Shown: positions 27,601 to 35,670, counted from the stretch's first letter. The stretch: DNA of 64,000 nt from Microbacteriaceae bacterium MWH-Ta3 (GCA_003053925.1 QBKD01000001.1:1054001-1118000); one strand, 5' to 3'. The notes: generated by a model from the sequence alone, not told the origin. Translations and numbers: made by a program.

Positions 27601-27856
27601 CATTGTGTGCAAAATTGATGCGGTCTTCACGCGGGGCGATCGAATCGAGATTGTCGACTGGAAGACGGGCAAGCAGCCGAAAGATGCCGCGGAGCGTGCG
27701 AAAAAGGTCGTCCAGCTGGCACTTTATCGACGCGCATATGCCGCATGGAGCGGTGTAGCCGCGGAACGTATCGATGCAACTCTGTACTACGTTGCAGACG
27801 ACGCGATTATGCGCCTCACGGCCGACGAATTGGGTCGAATACCGGAAATGCCTTAG
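24668..27856 (+). CDS. adnB: AdnB-like helicase-nuclease subunit (UvrD/RecB family)
   Basis: 1062 residues, partner of the preceding gene. The helicase is canonical: AGAGSGKT (44-51), GLTFTRKAASEL (motif Ia), DEYQD (279-283), GDPNQAIYGWRGA (motif III), TMHSAKGLEWDLV (motif V) and YVAVTRARHKLLLS (motif VI). The C-terminal RecB nuclease has DWKTG (997-1001) and QLALYRRAY. By analogy with mycobacterial AdnAB it would be the lead motor, with both subunits cutting DNA. The start is ATG 24668, nine bases after GGAGG; the frame extends upstream only within the previous gene. Its end overlaps the opposing pseudokinase gene by 4 bases. Confidence 0.87.
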   Translation: MTSKYSATRIAHAIAADPAKVAEPTAEQQAIIESPPTEVALVVAGAGSGKTETMANRVLWLLANGHVQAHEIVGLTFTRKAASELSERINLRIDQLVDANILPEKIDAFSRPTVTTYNAFASSVFRDHAARIGWDADAQILTEASAWSVAFDVVRESRDPRLAALDVAMDTVVAAVLSLARDMREHGATPESVRAVAADLAPIIGPPDALPAYGTEFDRLRKTESLPLLVDLAVDYQERKRRRGFMEFSDQVALATRIVREFPEVARSYQARFSIVLLDEYQDTSVGQAQLLSALFPAGGVMAVGDPNQAIYGWRGASASNLGRFHEAFGAGPRYQLSMSWRNGHQILGVANHIIAENRESGVSTLVPADKASNFAVESAFAETSADEAELIAAWFQTNLQIPTDKGETPSAAVLVRRRADQTAVCAALRAAGVPYHVLGLGGLLEEPAIADLVCGLAVISNPMAGAQLVRLLAGARWRVGAADLYALHQVAGNLSTMFISAEARSQFRDSVAADEAASLVDALDYLVSASWDDVVAGVQPFAVGWPEPRPVNMSREGFERLQSAARTFRSLRGHNDLPLADVIDVVSRALNIEVEALSNPNLDSQPAFEAFSELVHAYRSVAESPTLAGFLRWLREVENRENVTPRSDPPEAGTVQIVTMHSAKGLEWDLVSVPRLVEKTMPGEGQGTVSGWLAMGALPYPLRGDAQDLPRLAIDPLGDRKATQLSIQQFGDDNRAHHRREETRLMYVAVTRARHKLLLSGSFWKPGATKPTPPSDYLVSCVAAGLIPEIPTESTSPTNPTDATAAYFVWPTDPLGSATRRAAMESAAERVMSVEPRGGEFAAAVDRVLAESARHVATAVRRIRVPASQYAELGEASVLDSAEPTPAAIPRPVPTRPYRAARLGTRFHSWAENWRGLGVSMDSDAEWDESDNDRMSPRDVSELQLQQLKDNFAQSEWAKLTPLHTEIEILHPVDGRIIVCKIDAVFTRGDRIEIVDWKTGKQPKDAAERAKKVVQLALYRRAYAAWSGVAAERIDATLYYVADDAIMRLTADELGRIPEMP

Positions 27857-29232
27857 AACACGTCGTCGTCGGCGCGTGCCGGTTCGGGCGCATCGTCGAC
27901 GAAGTGTGCAACGGGAGCTTCCGTCGTGGCGTCGGGCTCGACAAAGAGTGGCTCGGTGTCGTAGGACGGCGTGGGTGCCGCGGCCTGATGCATCGGAGGC
28001 TGTACGGCCGTTGCCTCGGGCTCGACGAATGCGTCGTCGGAACCGGCACTGCGTTTCCACGACAGCGAGCCCAACTTGGACACCAGCGCCGATGCCGTCG
28101 CGGCGACTCCCGCGCCAATCACCACTGATGCCGCTGCGGGCGATGCGGCAGCCGCCGAATCGGGCAAGGCTGCGGCGAGCGGCTGGTGAGTGCTGGCCGC
28201 CGTGGTGCCGCTAGCGAAATCGGTCGGTGCGTCGGAATCGGATTCGACGAACACTGTAACGGCTGGGGTTTCGCCCGTGGTCGACTCGGGAGCCAAAATG
28301 GTGGGCGCCAAGGGAGCAAAGCTGAGCGCGGCGGCAGGATTTCCCGCGACGGCGGCAACCAGACCATCCAGCAGGCCGACGGCATCGGTCACGATTGCGT
28401 CGTCCTTCAGCTCAATGCCGTGCAATAGCCATTTCGCGATATCGAGTTCCGATAAAAATCGCGCACGATGTTCCAGTCGCAGATCGCGCGCGGGTCGCGA
28501 CGCCGAGTACGAGTTCAGGATTTGTGCGCTGAATTCCGCAGGAAGCCGGCCGATGGCAAAACGCAGGTCGTGAGCGGGGTCGCCGATGTGAGCCGAGGCC
28601 CAGTGCGTGATTCCGGTCACGGTGTGGCCGTCGGTGACGACAGCGTCGAGATCAAAATTTCCGTGCACCACCGTGGGGGTGAACTGCCACATTTCGGAAT
28701 CTTCAACCGCGGCATCCCAGCGGTCCAGCAAAACGCTGGGAACACGAGAAGTCTGCGTGGCACGGTCAATAACGCCGGCAGCATCGCGAAGAGAGTCCAG
28801 TGCGGTGACGTTGTTCAGGGAACCGCGGGCAGCAATACTCACGGGAAGTGCATGAATCGCGGCGAGCGCCTCGCCCAACGAAGGCCACAGGTCGCGCTTG
28901 TTCTTCACCGCGGCAGCGGGAATTCCCTGGACCTCGGTACTGACGACAACGCGATGGCCGTCCACGGTGGTCGCACCCACCGTTGCGGGAACGGTAAACG
29001 GAAGCTGCGATTGCACTCCTCGGCTGAGGGCCATGCCCATCGCGTGTTCGCGATCCTGAATGGCTGCCGCTTCGGCTGTCACCGGTGATGACACGGAAAC
29101 GAGTGCGCCGTCGGCAGTTCGGCCCAGGATGGCGACACATCCGTCGCGAGTGATTTCGCGGTAGCCAGTCAGGGCCACATGAGGCACCGCAATAGCGGCA
29201 TACGCCGTTAGCATGAGAGGAGACAACGCCAT
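27853..29232 (-). CDS. degenerate aminoglycoside-phosphotransferase-fold protein (probable pseudokinase)
   Basis: 459 residues. Residues about 20-290 follow the APH/choline-kinase fold, ending in a Brenner-like segment VVHGNFDLDAVV (189-199) and VTGITHWASAHIGDPAHDLRFAIGRLP (205-231). In active enzymes these read HGDxxxxN and IDW/IDF. Here the catalytic Asp is Asn192, the metal Asn is Ala197 and the second metal Asp is Thr209, so phosphotransfer is unlikely. The last 160 residues are Ala/Pro/acidic low complexity, with three short repeats (FVESDSDA 328-335, FVEPEATA 402-409, FVEPDATT 430-437). TAGCCT lies six bases before the ATG. It sits between the AdnB and UvrD genes. Confidence 0.72.
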   Translation of the reverse strand: MALSPLMLTAYAAIAVPHVALTGYREITRDGCVAILGRTADGALVSVSSPVTAEAAAIQDREHAMGMALSRGVQSQLPFTVPATVGATTVDGHRVVVSTEVQGIPAAAVKNKRDLWPSLGEALAAIHALPVSIAARGSLNNVTALDSLRDAAGVIDRATQTSRVPSVLLDRWDAAVEDSEMWQFTPTVVHGNFDLDAVVTDGHTVTGITHWASAHIGDPAHDLRFAIGRLPAEFSAQILNSYSASRPARDLRLEHRARFLSELDIAKWLLHGIELKDDAIVTDAVGLLDGLVAAVAGNPAAALSFAPLAPTILAPESTTGETPAVTVFVESDSDAPTDFASGTTAASTHQPLAAALPDSAAAASPAAASVVIGAGVAATASALVSKLGSLSWKRSAGSDDAFVEPEATAVQPPMHQAAAPTPSYDTEPLFVEPDATTEAPVAHFVDDAPEPARADDDVF

Positions 29233-29238
29233 AGAGCA

Positions 29239-29244
29239 AGGCTA
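29239..29244 (-). promoter_or_regulatory. -10 box of the pseudokinase gene, leaderless type
   Basis: Minus strand TAGCCT, six bases, then ATG at 29232. Confidence 0.55.
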
Positions 29245-29292
29245 ATGGGGGCACGGTGCCAGGCGGGGTTCCGCCACGCGAAAGGAGACACG

Positions 29293-30945
29293 ATGAGCGC
29301 ACTCATCGAGGCTCTGGACGACGATCAGCGCAAGGTTGCCCTGGCACTGCTGGGGCCTGTTGTGGTTCTGGCGGGTGCGGGTTCGGGCAAAACTCGGGCT
29401 ATCACTCACCGCATTGCCTACGGTGTTGAAACGGGTGTGTACGACCCCGCGAAAGTTCTGGCGTTGTCGTTCACGACCAAGGCCGCGGGCGAGATGCGGT
29501 CTCGACTCGCGACACTTGGTATCCACGGGGTGGCCTGTCGTACCTTTCACGCCACCGCACTGGGCCACCTCAGCCTGTTTTGGCAGACGGTCATTGGCGG
29601 CGACTTTCCATCGGTTCGTTCCGGCAAGGCAAACTTTCTGTCGATGGCCGCAGACCAGTTGAAAATTCGGGCCGCAACGGAAACTCTGCGCGGTATTGCG
29701 TCGGAAATTGAGTGGCGCAAGGTGCGCATGATGACGCCCGATCAATACGCCGGAATTGTTGAGACGCGGCCGATTCCCCAAGCAGTGACCGCCGACCAGG
29801 TGGTGGCAATCATGGCGGGGTATGAGCGCATCAAGGATTCACGCCGCGAACTCGATTTCGAGGATGTTTTGCTGGCCGCCCTGGGCATGATGGAAAACGA
29901 GGAACGTGTCGCCGCGCGAATTCGCGAAGGGCTGCGATTCTTTGTCGTCGACGAATATCAGGATGTCTCGCCCGTGCAGCGCGCGCTGCTCGATGCCTGG
30001 CGGGGTGAACGCGATGATGTCTGTGTCGTCGGCGACCCCAATCAGACAATTTTCTCGTTCGCAGGCGCCTCGGCCGAGCACCTAATGAAGTTCGACCGCG
30101 AATTTTCCGGGGCAAAGCGGATTGTGCTCGAGAACAACTATCGATCCACACCCCAGATTGTGGCCCTGGCAAATCACGTGATGTCCGATTCGCCCATTGA
30201 ATCGCGAGCGATAGGCGCTGCCGGTACCGCGCCGGAACGCTGGTCGAACCCCACCGATGCTGCCGAGGCAGCGCGGGTTGCGCAGTCCATTCGGGCGGCG
30301 GTTGACGCCGGCGAGAACCTCGAAGACATGGCTGTGTTGTATCGCATCAACGCACAGTCGTTGGCACTTGAAACGGCGCTCGCGGAAGCCGGAATTCCGT
30401 TCCGCGTGCGTGGCGCCCGATTCTTCGACGAGCAGGTTGTCAAAGAAACCATGATGCTGCTGCGCGGTGCTCAAAGTCAGGATCCGCACGAATTAGCGTT
30501 GACCGCATTGGACCGATTGATTCGAGAACGATTCGCATGGACCGCCAAGGTTCCCGACGCCGCGCCTGATCGACACATCTGGACCGTGTTGAACGCCCTC
30601 GTCAATATTGTGCGCGAATTGCCGGAACGTGCGACGGTGTCCGACCTCATCACTGACCTTGCGGCACGGGCCGAACGCGACTCCGAACCCGCTCTTCGTG
30701 CGGTCACGCTGTCCACGATTCATGGCGCCAAGGGCTTGGAATGGGATCGCGTCTATGTTGTGGGACTCAGCGAGGGACTACTGCCGCTGTCCATGGCCGT
30801 CACAGACACCGCAATCGCCGAGGAAAAACGTGTGGCCTATGTTGCGGTGACTCGTGCGGCGCGACATCTGGTGTTGAGCTGGGCGGAACAGATGGCCCCT
30901 AATGGTCAACGCCGGAAACCGAGTCGGTTTTTCGCGTCGCTGTAG
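29293..30945 (+). CDS. UvrD-like DNA helicase (UvrD2 type, short)
   Basis: Superfamily-1 3'-5' DNA helicase of 550 residues with AGAGSGKT (27-34), ALSFTTKAAGEM, FFVVDEYQDVSP (motif II), GDPNQTIFSFAGAS, TIHGAKGLEWDRVYV and YVAVTRAARHLVLSW. By position it matches mycobacterial uvrD2. It ends right after motif VI, without the HRDC domain and four-cysteine region expected of UvrD2. The start is ATG 29293 after GAAAGGAGA; an upstream in-frame extension to 29245 has no signal. The 3' end overlaps the opposing ThiF-like gene by 47 bases. Confidence 0.9.
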   Translation: MSALIEALDDDQRKVALALLGPVVVLAGAGSGKTRAITHRIAYGVETGVYDPAKVLALSFTTKAAGEMRSRLATLGIHGVACRTFHATALGHLSLFWQTVIGGDFPSVRSGKANFLSMAADQLKIRAATETLRGIASEIEWRKVRMMTPDQYAGIVETRPIPQAVTADQVVAIMAGYERIKDSRRELDFEDVLLAALGMMENEERVAARIREGLRFFVVDEYQDVSPVQRALLDAWRGERDDVCVVGDPNQTIFSFAGASAEHLMKFDREFSGAKRIVLENNYRSTPQIVALANHVMSDSPIESRAIGAAGTAPERWSNPTDAAEAARVAQSIRAAVDAGENLEDMAVLYRINAQSLALETALAEAGIPFRVRGARFFDEQVVKETMMLLRGAQSQDPHELALTALDRLIRERFAWTAKVPDAAPDRHIWTVLNALVNIVRELPERATVSDLITDLAARAERDSEPALRAVTLSTIHGAKGLEWDRVYVVGLSEGLLPLSMAVTDTAIAEEKRVAYVAVTRAARHLVLSWAEQMAPNGQRRKPSRFFASL

Positions 30946-31699
30946 CTTCAAGCTCGCCGCATTCGCATAACGGGTGGTGTTCCCACCGCAGCGTGTCGCG
31001 TCGCTGCGTCGCCATGTCGATTCGAAGAGCAGTCCCCGGATCTTCGCCCAGCAGGTGAAGCACAGCTCCGGCAATATGTGGTGCGCTGCGCGGCGAGTCC
31101 AGCCTCGAGGGTCGTCCCCACAGCTGCATGGCTATTGCGGGCCACGCGGGGTCGTCATCGGTTCGGTGGCGTTCGATGCACGCGATGCACGCGGAGCGGC
31201 CGGGGACGGTGCGCGGTCCGATCGTGAGTGTTGTGTCGCCAACGATAACGGGGATGTGCGGCACATCATTGGCTAGCCACCGCTGGTAGGACAACGGTGA
31301 CACGGTGAAGGCGGACCCGATCAACGCCACGTCTGGGCGGCCAATAAAGTCGTCGTCGGGCGAATCAAGGACGCTGACGTGATGCCCCGCGTGGCGCAGG
31401 ATGGTGGCGGTGGCCGGTGCACAGATCAAGCCGCCATCGATCACGATTCTCAGGCTGGGGGGCGCCGGCGGTGCGGTGAATGCAGGCGCCAGGGTGGCCA
31501 GCAAGGAATCGACCGCGTCGGCGTCGCCTACAATCTCGTTCACCAGATTGCGGGTTGAGCCTCGGACCAGGGCCATGACGGCGCGAACTATCGGCAGCGA
31601 TGGTGCAGTGAGCACCGCGATGACGGGGTCCACGCCGATTTGTAGGTCATCATGTGTGCGCCACACGACGGGAACGCTGGGATGCAGTCGAATAATCAC
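30899..31699 (-). CDS. ThiF/cyclodehydratase-like protein
   Basis: 266 residues of the actinobacterial group related to the leader-binding, ThiF-like part of azole-peptide cyclodehydratases (Rv3196 position). Visible are the start LHPSVPVVWRTHDDLQIG, a Rossmann-like middle (LRIVIDGGLICAPATATILRHAGHHVSVLD), a Cys pair in GRSACIACIERHR, and a second in HPLCECGE that may bind zinc. No precursor peptide, YcaO or dehydrogenase gene lies nearby, so a peptide-modifying role is doubtful. The start is GTG 31699, with CACTCT six bases upstream. The tail overlaps the helicase gene by 47 bases. Confidence 0.68.
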   Translation of the reverse strand: MIIRLHPSVPVVWRTHDDLQIGVDPVIAVLTAPSLPIVRAVMALVRGSTRNLVNEIVGDADAVDSLLATLAPAFTAPPAPPSLRIVIDGGLICAPATATILRHAGHHVSVLDSPDDDFIGRPDVALIGSAFTVSPLSYQRWLANDVPHIPVIVGDTTLTIGPRTVPGRSACIACIERHRTDDDPAWPAIAMQLWGRPSRLDSPRSAPHIAGAVLHLLGEDPGTALRIDMATQRRDTLRWEHHPLCECGELEATATRKTDSVSGVDH

Positions 31700-31734
31700 C
31701 CCAACAGAGTGACAGTCGCAGCCGATGGTGAGGG

Positions 31735-33072
31735 TTATTCCTCCACACCGTCGTTATCGAGCATGGCCTGCAGTTCCGCCTCGACATCGTCAACTGCTCC
31801 CGAGTTGGCCGAGAGCCGCGCCAGCAGACCCTGGGGGTAATCGATATCGGCGTCGGTAGGAACAATATCGGGATGTGCCCACAGTGCGTCACGCGCCTCT
31901 GTACCGACAGCATCGGTGATGACGCGCCACAGAGCGGCCGCCTCGCGCAGTCGACGGGGTCGAAGTTCCAGACCCACGAGGCCCGCCAGCGCTTTTTCGC
32001 CGGGCCCACCCGCTGCGCGGCGGCGCCTGACCATTTCGGCAATCGCCGAGCTTGACGGCAGGCGCCGCGTGGCGTCGGCGGTCACGGTGTCCACCCAACC
32101 TTCGATGAGCGCCAGCATCGTTTCGATGCGTCCCAGGGCGTGGCGTTGTTCCTCGGTGCGCGGCGGAATGAGCGAACCGTCGGACACCACGCGCTGAATT
32201 TCGGCGGGATTGGTGGGATCAATCGAGGCCAGTGCCTCGGCAATGCGTTCGGCGTCGATATGAATACCGCGCGCGTAATCGGTGATTGCCGCCTCGATGT
32301 GTGATTTCAGCCACTTCGCGTGCCGGAACAGGCGCGCATGCGCGATCTCGCGGGCCGCCAAATAGAGGGCGACATCGGCGGCAGGGACGGTCAAATCGGT
32401 CGCGAAGGCGACGACATTCTGGGGGATGAGCACCGCGCGCACGTCGTGATCGGCGGCACCTCCCACGAGCGGCAAACCAATATCGCCACCCGAGACGACG
32501 TCGTGTGACAACTGGCCAACAATCTGGCCCAACTGCATCGAGAACAGGGTTCCCGTCATCCGGCGCATTGCGGGAAGTGCACCCTTCAGTGTGGGATCGC
32601 CATCATGCTCGTCGACCTCGCCGATCTGTTCGTTGACGGCGCGCTCGGCGGCGCGTGAAATCGATGTCGCGACGGGTTCCGAAAAGGCGATCCACGCCGG
32701 AAGCGCTGCGCGCGCCCATTCGGGCCGCGTCATGAGGCCTGGCGTTGACGACAGCGGCGGAATCTGCGTGGCTTCGTCGACCCACAGTCCAGCCAAGTTC
32801 AACGCCGAGGTCAGTGCCGAGCGCTCGGCGTCGGTGATGCTCGAAGCGCCGCGGCCGGACACAGCCGTGGCGTTGTCGCGGGCCATGGTCTCGGAAATTC
32901 CTTCGCTGCCATTGGAAATTGCGCTGCGTAATTGTGCGAGAAGTGCGGACAAGGCCGCGGGGTCGGCGGGGAGTCCTGCCGCCTTCGCGAACGCCGCCAT
33001 GTCAAAATCCGATCCGCCTGCCAAAAACTTGCGCAGCATCTCGTTAAGGTCGTCGAATTCCTCATCCGCCAT
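31735..33072 (-). CDS. DUF2342 family, putative zinc-dependent metalloprotease
   Basis: 445 residues, mainly helical, conserved next to PDZ-Lon genes in actinobacteria (Rv3195 position). The core motif REIAHARLFRHAKWL resembles HExxH of zincins but has Arg in place of the first His, as far as I recall a feature of the family. So proteolytic activity should not be assumed. The N-terminal region is acidic, and a conserved FSMQLGQIVGQLSHDVVSGGDIGLP segment is present. The start is ATG 33072, with TACGGT (33084 to 33079) six bases upstream. It is divergent from the PDZ-Lon gene, with 45 bases between starts. Confidence 0.82.
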   Translation of the reverse strand: MADEEFDDLNEMLRKFLAGGSDFDMAAFAKAAGLPADPAALSALLAQLRSAISNGSEGISETMARDNATAVSGRGASSITDAERSALTSALNLAGLWVDEATQIPPLSSTPGLMTRPEWARAALPAWIAFSEPVATSISRAAERAVNEQIGEVDEHDGDPTLKGALPAMRRMTGTLFSMQLGQIVGQLSHDVVSGGDIGLPLVGGAADHDVRAVLIPQNVVAFATDLTVPAADVALYLAAREIAHARLFRHAKWLKSHIEAAITDYARGIHIDAERIAEALASIDPTNPAEIQRVVSDGSLIPPRTEEQRHALGRIETMLALIEGWVDTVTADATRRLPSSSAIAEMVRRRRAAGGPGEKALAGLVGLELRPRRLREAAALWRVITDAVGTEARDALWAHPDIVPTDADIDYPQGLLARLSANSGAVDDVEAELQAMLDNDGVEE

Positions 33073-33078
33073 GTACCC

Positions 33079-33108
33079 ACCGTACCTGTCGGGGCCATCG
33101 CCTAGGGT
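33079..33108. promoter_or_regulatory. divergent promoters of DUF2342 and PDZ-Lon genes
   Basis: Minus strand: TACGGT (33084 to 33079), six bases, ATG 33072. Plus strand: TAGGGT (33103-33108) nine bases before the ATG at 33118. Confidence 0.5.
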
Positions 33109-33117
33109 GGAAACGAT

Positions 33118-34230
33118 ATGGAACACTACGACGACATCGATCCGCAACCGGAACCCCGCTCGCGATGGAGCTTGCGCGCAACGGGCGCCACACTCATTTT
33201 GGGGGCGATTCTCGGTACCGCGGCATTCACCGTGGTTCCCGTTCCCTATGTGTTCGAGGCCCCGGGTCCTGTTTATGACACCCTCGGTTCCGTCGAGGAT
33301 GCCGAGGGGGAGTCGCATCCGCTGATCACCATCGAGGGAGTGACGACATATCCCACCGACGGCACGCTGTCGTTGTTGACGGTGTCACTGTACGGTTCGC
33401 GCGAAAACCGACCCACCTGGCTGGACATCATCGAGGCCTGGATGCGGCCGGATTACGCGGTCGTGCCGTTGGACTCCGTGTATCCCACCGGTACCACCAC
33501 CGAAGAGCAGATTCAGTCGTCCAAGTACTCGATGGAATCATCCAAGCGCGAGGCGGTCGCGGCCGCATTGGATTCCCAGGGCATTGCGTACGAATCGTAT
33601 TTGCGCGTGGAGGACACCCGCGAGAACTTCCCCGCCGAGGGGATATTCGAGGTCGGGGACATCTTTGTGTCGGTCAATGGCAAACCCGCACGTAATTCAT
33701 CGGTAATTTCGCAACTTATCGCCGAGGTGGGTGTGGGCAATGTTGCCGACTGCGTGGTGCTGCGCGATGGTGTGGAAACGGCCGTGTCCGTCGAGGTGGT
33801 CGAAAGCGACCCCGAATCGAAGATTCCCGTTGTGGGCGTGATTGTCAGCAGCCATTACGAGTTCCCGTTTGACGTGACCATTGAATTAGAGAACGTCGGC
33901 GGCCCGAGTGCGGGGATGATGTTCGCCCTGGGGATCGTGGACATGATTACCCCGGGCTTCCTCAACGGCGGCGAGGACGTTGCCGGAACGGGCACTATTA
34001 CGGCGAACGGCGAGGTCGGCGCCATCGGCGGAATTGTTCAGAAGATGTACGGCGCACGCAATGACGGTGCCGAATGGTTCCTGGCGCCTGCCGATAATTG
34101 CGAGGAGGTCGTGGGCAACATCCCCGCGGGACTCACCGTGTTCCGTGTGGCTACTCTCGATGATGCGCTCACGGTCCTTAACGCAATCGAGGCCGACAGC
34201 GACCTTTCGGTGCTGCCGACCTGCGATTAG
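33118..34230 (+). CDS. PDZ/Lon-like membrane serine protease (YlbL type)
   Basis: 370 residues: one N-terminal membrane segment (ATLILGAILGTAAFTVVPVPYVFEAPGP), a PDZ domain (about 168-235, GIFEVGDIFVSVNGKPARNSS) and a Lon-type peptidase domain. The catalytic Ser264 is in NVGGPSAGMMFALG and Lys309 in GGIVQKMYGA. Anchored in the membrane with the protease outside. The family is conserved beside DUF2342 and UPF0182 in actinobacteria; in Bacillus the YlbL relative affects cell-division control. Substrate unknown. Confidence 0.9.
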   Translation: MEHYDDIDPQPEPRSRWSLRATGATLILGAILGTAAFTVVPVPYVFEAPGPVYDTLGSVEDAEGESHPLITIEGVTTYPTDGTLSLLTVSLYGSRENRPTWLDIIEAWMRPDYAVVPLDSVYPTGTTTEEQIQSSKYSMESSKREAVAAALDSQGIAYESYLRVEDTRENFPAEGIFEVGDIFVSVNGKPARNSSVISQLIAEVGVGNVADCVVLRDGVETAVSVEVVESDPESKIPVVGVIVSSHYEFPFDVTIELENVGGPSAGMMFALGIVDMITPGFLNGGEDVAGTGTITANGEVGAIGGIVQKMYGARNDGAEWFLAPADNCEEVVGNIPAGLTVFRVATLDDALTVLNAIEADSDLSVLPTCD

Positions 34231-34238
34231 CGCGACGC

Positions 34239-34853
34239 TTAGACGGAGGGCTTGTCCTCGGCGGGCGACTCCTCAACGGGCGATGCAGCCACAGTGGGTA
34301 CTGCGTACTTGTTGCCGGCTTCGGCACTTACGCTGGGTCGGATCGTCACGATCAACTGGAAGATTGCGTAGCCCAGGCCGAAAAGAAGAGCGGGTGTCAG
34401 GGCTTGCATAATTGCCCATCCAGCCGCCCAACCTAGTTCGCTGGGCGCCCCGTATCCGAACATCAGGGAACTCGACGCGAGCGTGACAACTAGTCCGATC
34501 ATGCCTGCAATGGCCAACAGTACGGTTCCTGCCTGCAGCCACAGCCACTTTGCCGAGAATCCTGCGTCGTGGAAGCGGCGCGCGGTCACCGCAAGGGTCG
34601 GTACCAGAATTCCAATTCCAAAGATGTCGGACAGTGGGCTGTTGCCCTGCATGGCCATGGCCCATTCGGGACCGGCGTAGCCCTGCATCATGGCGTAGTG
34701 AGGGAAGGGCCAGATTGCAGACTCCAGAATCGAGAGCGCAATGCCGGCCAGTGCGATGAACAGGACCCAGTACCAGTACTCGGAACGCGTGGCCGTGCCA
34801 CGGAAGGTTGCATAGTTGCGGAACCCGGATTTGATTGCGGCCATAAAGTCCAT
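34239..34853 (-). CDS. DUF805 membrane protein, copy 1
   Basis: 204 residues with about four membrane segments. The DUF805 signatures FRGTATRSEYWYW and TARRFHDAGFSAKWL are present, and the C-terminal polar tail is acidic and Pro-rich. The start is ATG 34853, preceded by AAAGGAGA. It forms a tandem pair with the next gene, in the same orientation and with similar sequence, so the two arose by duplication. Function unknown. Confidence 0.87.
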   Translation of the reverse strand: MDFMAAIKSGFRNYATFRGTATRSEYWYWVLFIALAGIALSILESAIWPFPHYAMMQGYAGPEWAMAMQGNSPLSDIFGIGILVPTLAVTARRFHDAGFSAKWLWLQAGTVLLAIAGMIGLVVTLASSSLMFGYGAPSELGWAAGWAIMQALTPALLFGLGYAIFQLIVTIRPSVSAEAGNKYAVPTVAASPVEESPAEDKPSV

Positions 34854-34956
34854 GGGACTCTCCTTTGTGTATTGATGCCTCGAGTGTTGCGGGCGACCCT
34901 GTGAAATATCTATAGAAATCCCAGAATTGCCCCTGAACGTGCGTGCGTCGGCGAAG

Positions 34957-35562
34957 TTAGTGCGACGCGGCGGAATCCGAGGCGCCTGCAACGGGCTCTT
35001 CGGCAGCGACAGGGGCGTACTTCACCGCATATTTATTGCCCTCTGCCGCCGTCTTGGTGCGCCGCAGCGTAACGACCAATTGGAAGACGCTCACGCCGAG
35101 AGCGATAAGCAGGCTGGGGAGCAGGGCCGCGAGGGCCGACATGATGATTTCGAATTCGTTGGCATACAGTGCCGCACCGTTGGCAGCGAACTGCACCGCC
35201 CAGGCTGCCATCGACACGAACAGCACGACAAACGGGACAATGTTGAGAAGCAGCCATTTACCCGAGAACCCGGCATCGTGGAAGCGACGGGCGGTGACCG
35301 CAAGGCTCGGCAGTAGCAATGCCAGGCTGGCAATTGTCGACAGAGGAGTGGGCTGGTTGGCGGTGGCGTCCATCATCTCTATCCAGGTGCCGGTGCCCAG
35401 TGCCGTCATGTCGGTGGGCCAGATAATGGCCTCGATCGTGCTGAGCACCATGGAGACCAACACTGTAAAGAGGGTGAAGTACCAAAACTCGCTGCGGGAG
35501 GCCAGGCCGCGGAAGTTCGCGTACTGCTTAAAGACAGATTTAATTGCGCCGATAAAGTCCAT
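34957..35562 (-). CDS. DUF805 membrane protein, copy 2
   Basis: 201 residues, about four membrane segments, with FRGLASRSEFWYF and TARRFHDAGFSGKWL. It shares the opening MDFxxAIKSxFxxYAxFRG and the EGNKYAV sequence before the tail with the neighbouring copy. The start is ATG 35562 after AGAGGGAT. The gap to the next copy is 103 bases with its own ribosome-binding site. Function unknown. Confidence 0.87.
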   Translation of the reverse strand: MDFIGAIKSVFKQYANFRGLASRSEFWYFTLFTVLVSMVLSTIEAIIWPTDMTALGTGTWIEMMDATANQPTPLSTIASLALLLPSLAVTARRFHDAGFSGKWLLLNIVPFVVLFVSMAAWAVQFAANGAALYANEFEIIMSALAALLPSLLIALGVSVFQLVVTLRRTKTAAEGNKYAVKYAPVAAEEPVAGASDSAASH

Positions 35563-35648
35563 GAGTATCCCTCTCGAGTGATGTACCTCCATTCTCGCGC
35601 TTAATTCGCGCTCTGAGCGAATATCGGCGCGGCGATTGTGCGCACGGT

Positions 35649-35670
35649 TAGCATGGAATCAACGAAGGAG
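35649..35670 (+). promoter_or_regulatory. promoter and ribosome-binding site of the UPF0182 gene
   Basis: TAGCAT (35649-35654) looks like a -10 box. GAAGGAG (35664-35670) follows and lies six bases before TTG 35677. If the box is real, the ATG at 35653 inside it cannot be the start. Confidence 0.5.

Noticed and set aside
21523-30945. Three helicase or helicase-nuclease genes considered as a phage-defence island
   Set aside because: Gene order matches the conserved actinobacterial RhlE-AdnAB-UvrD2 housekeeping repair block, with no typical defence genes.
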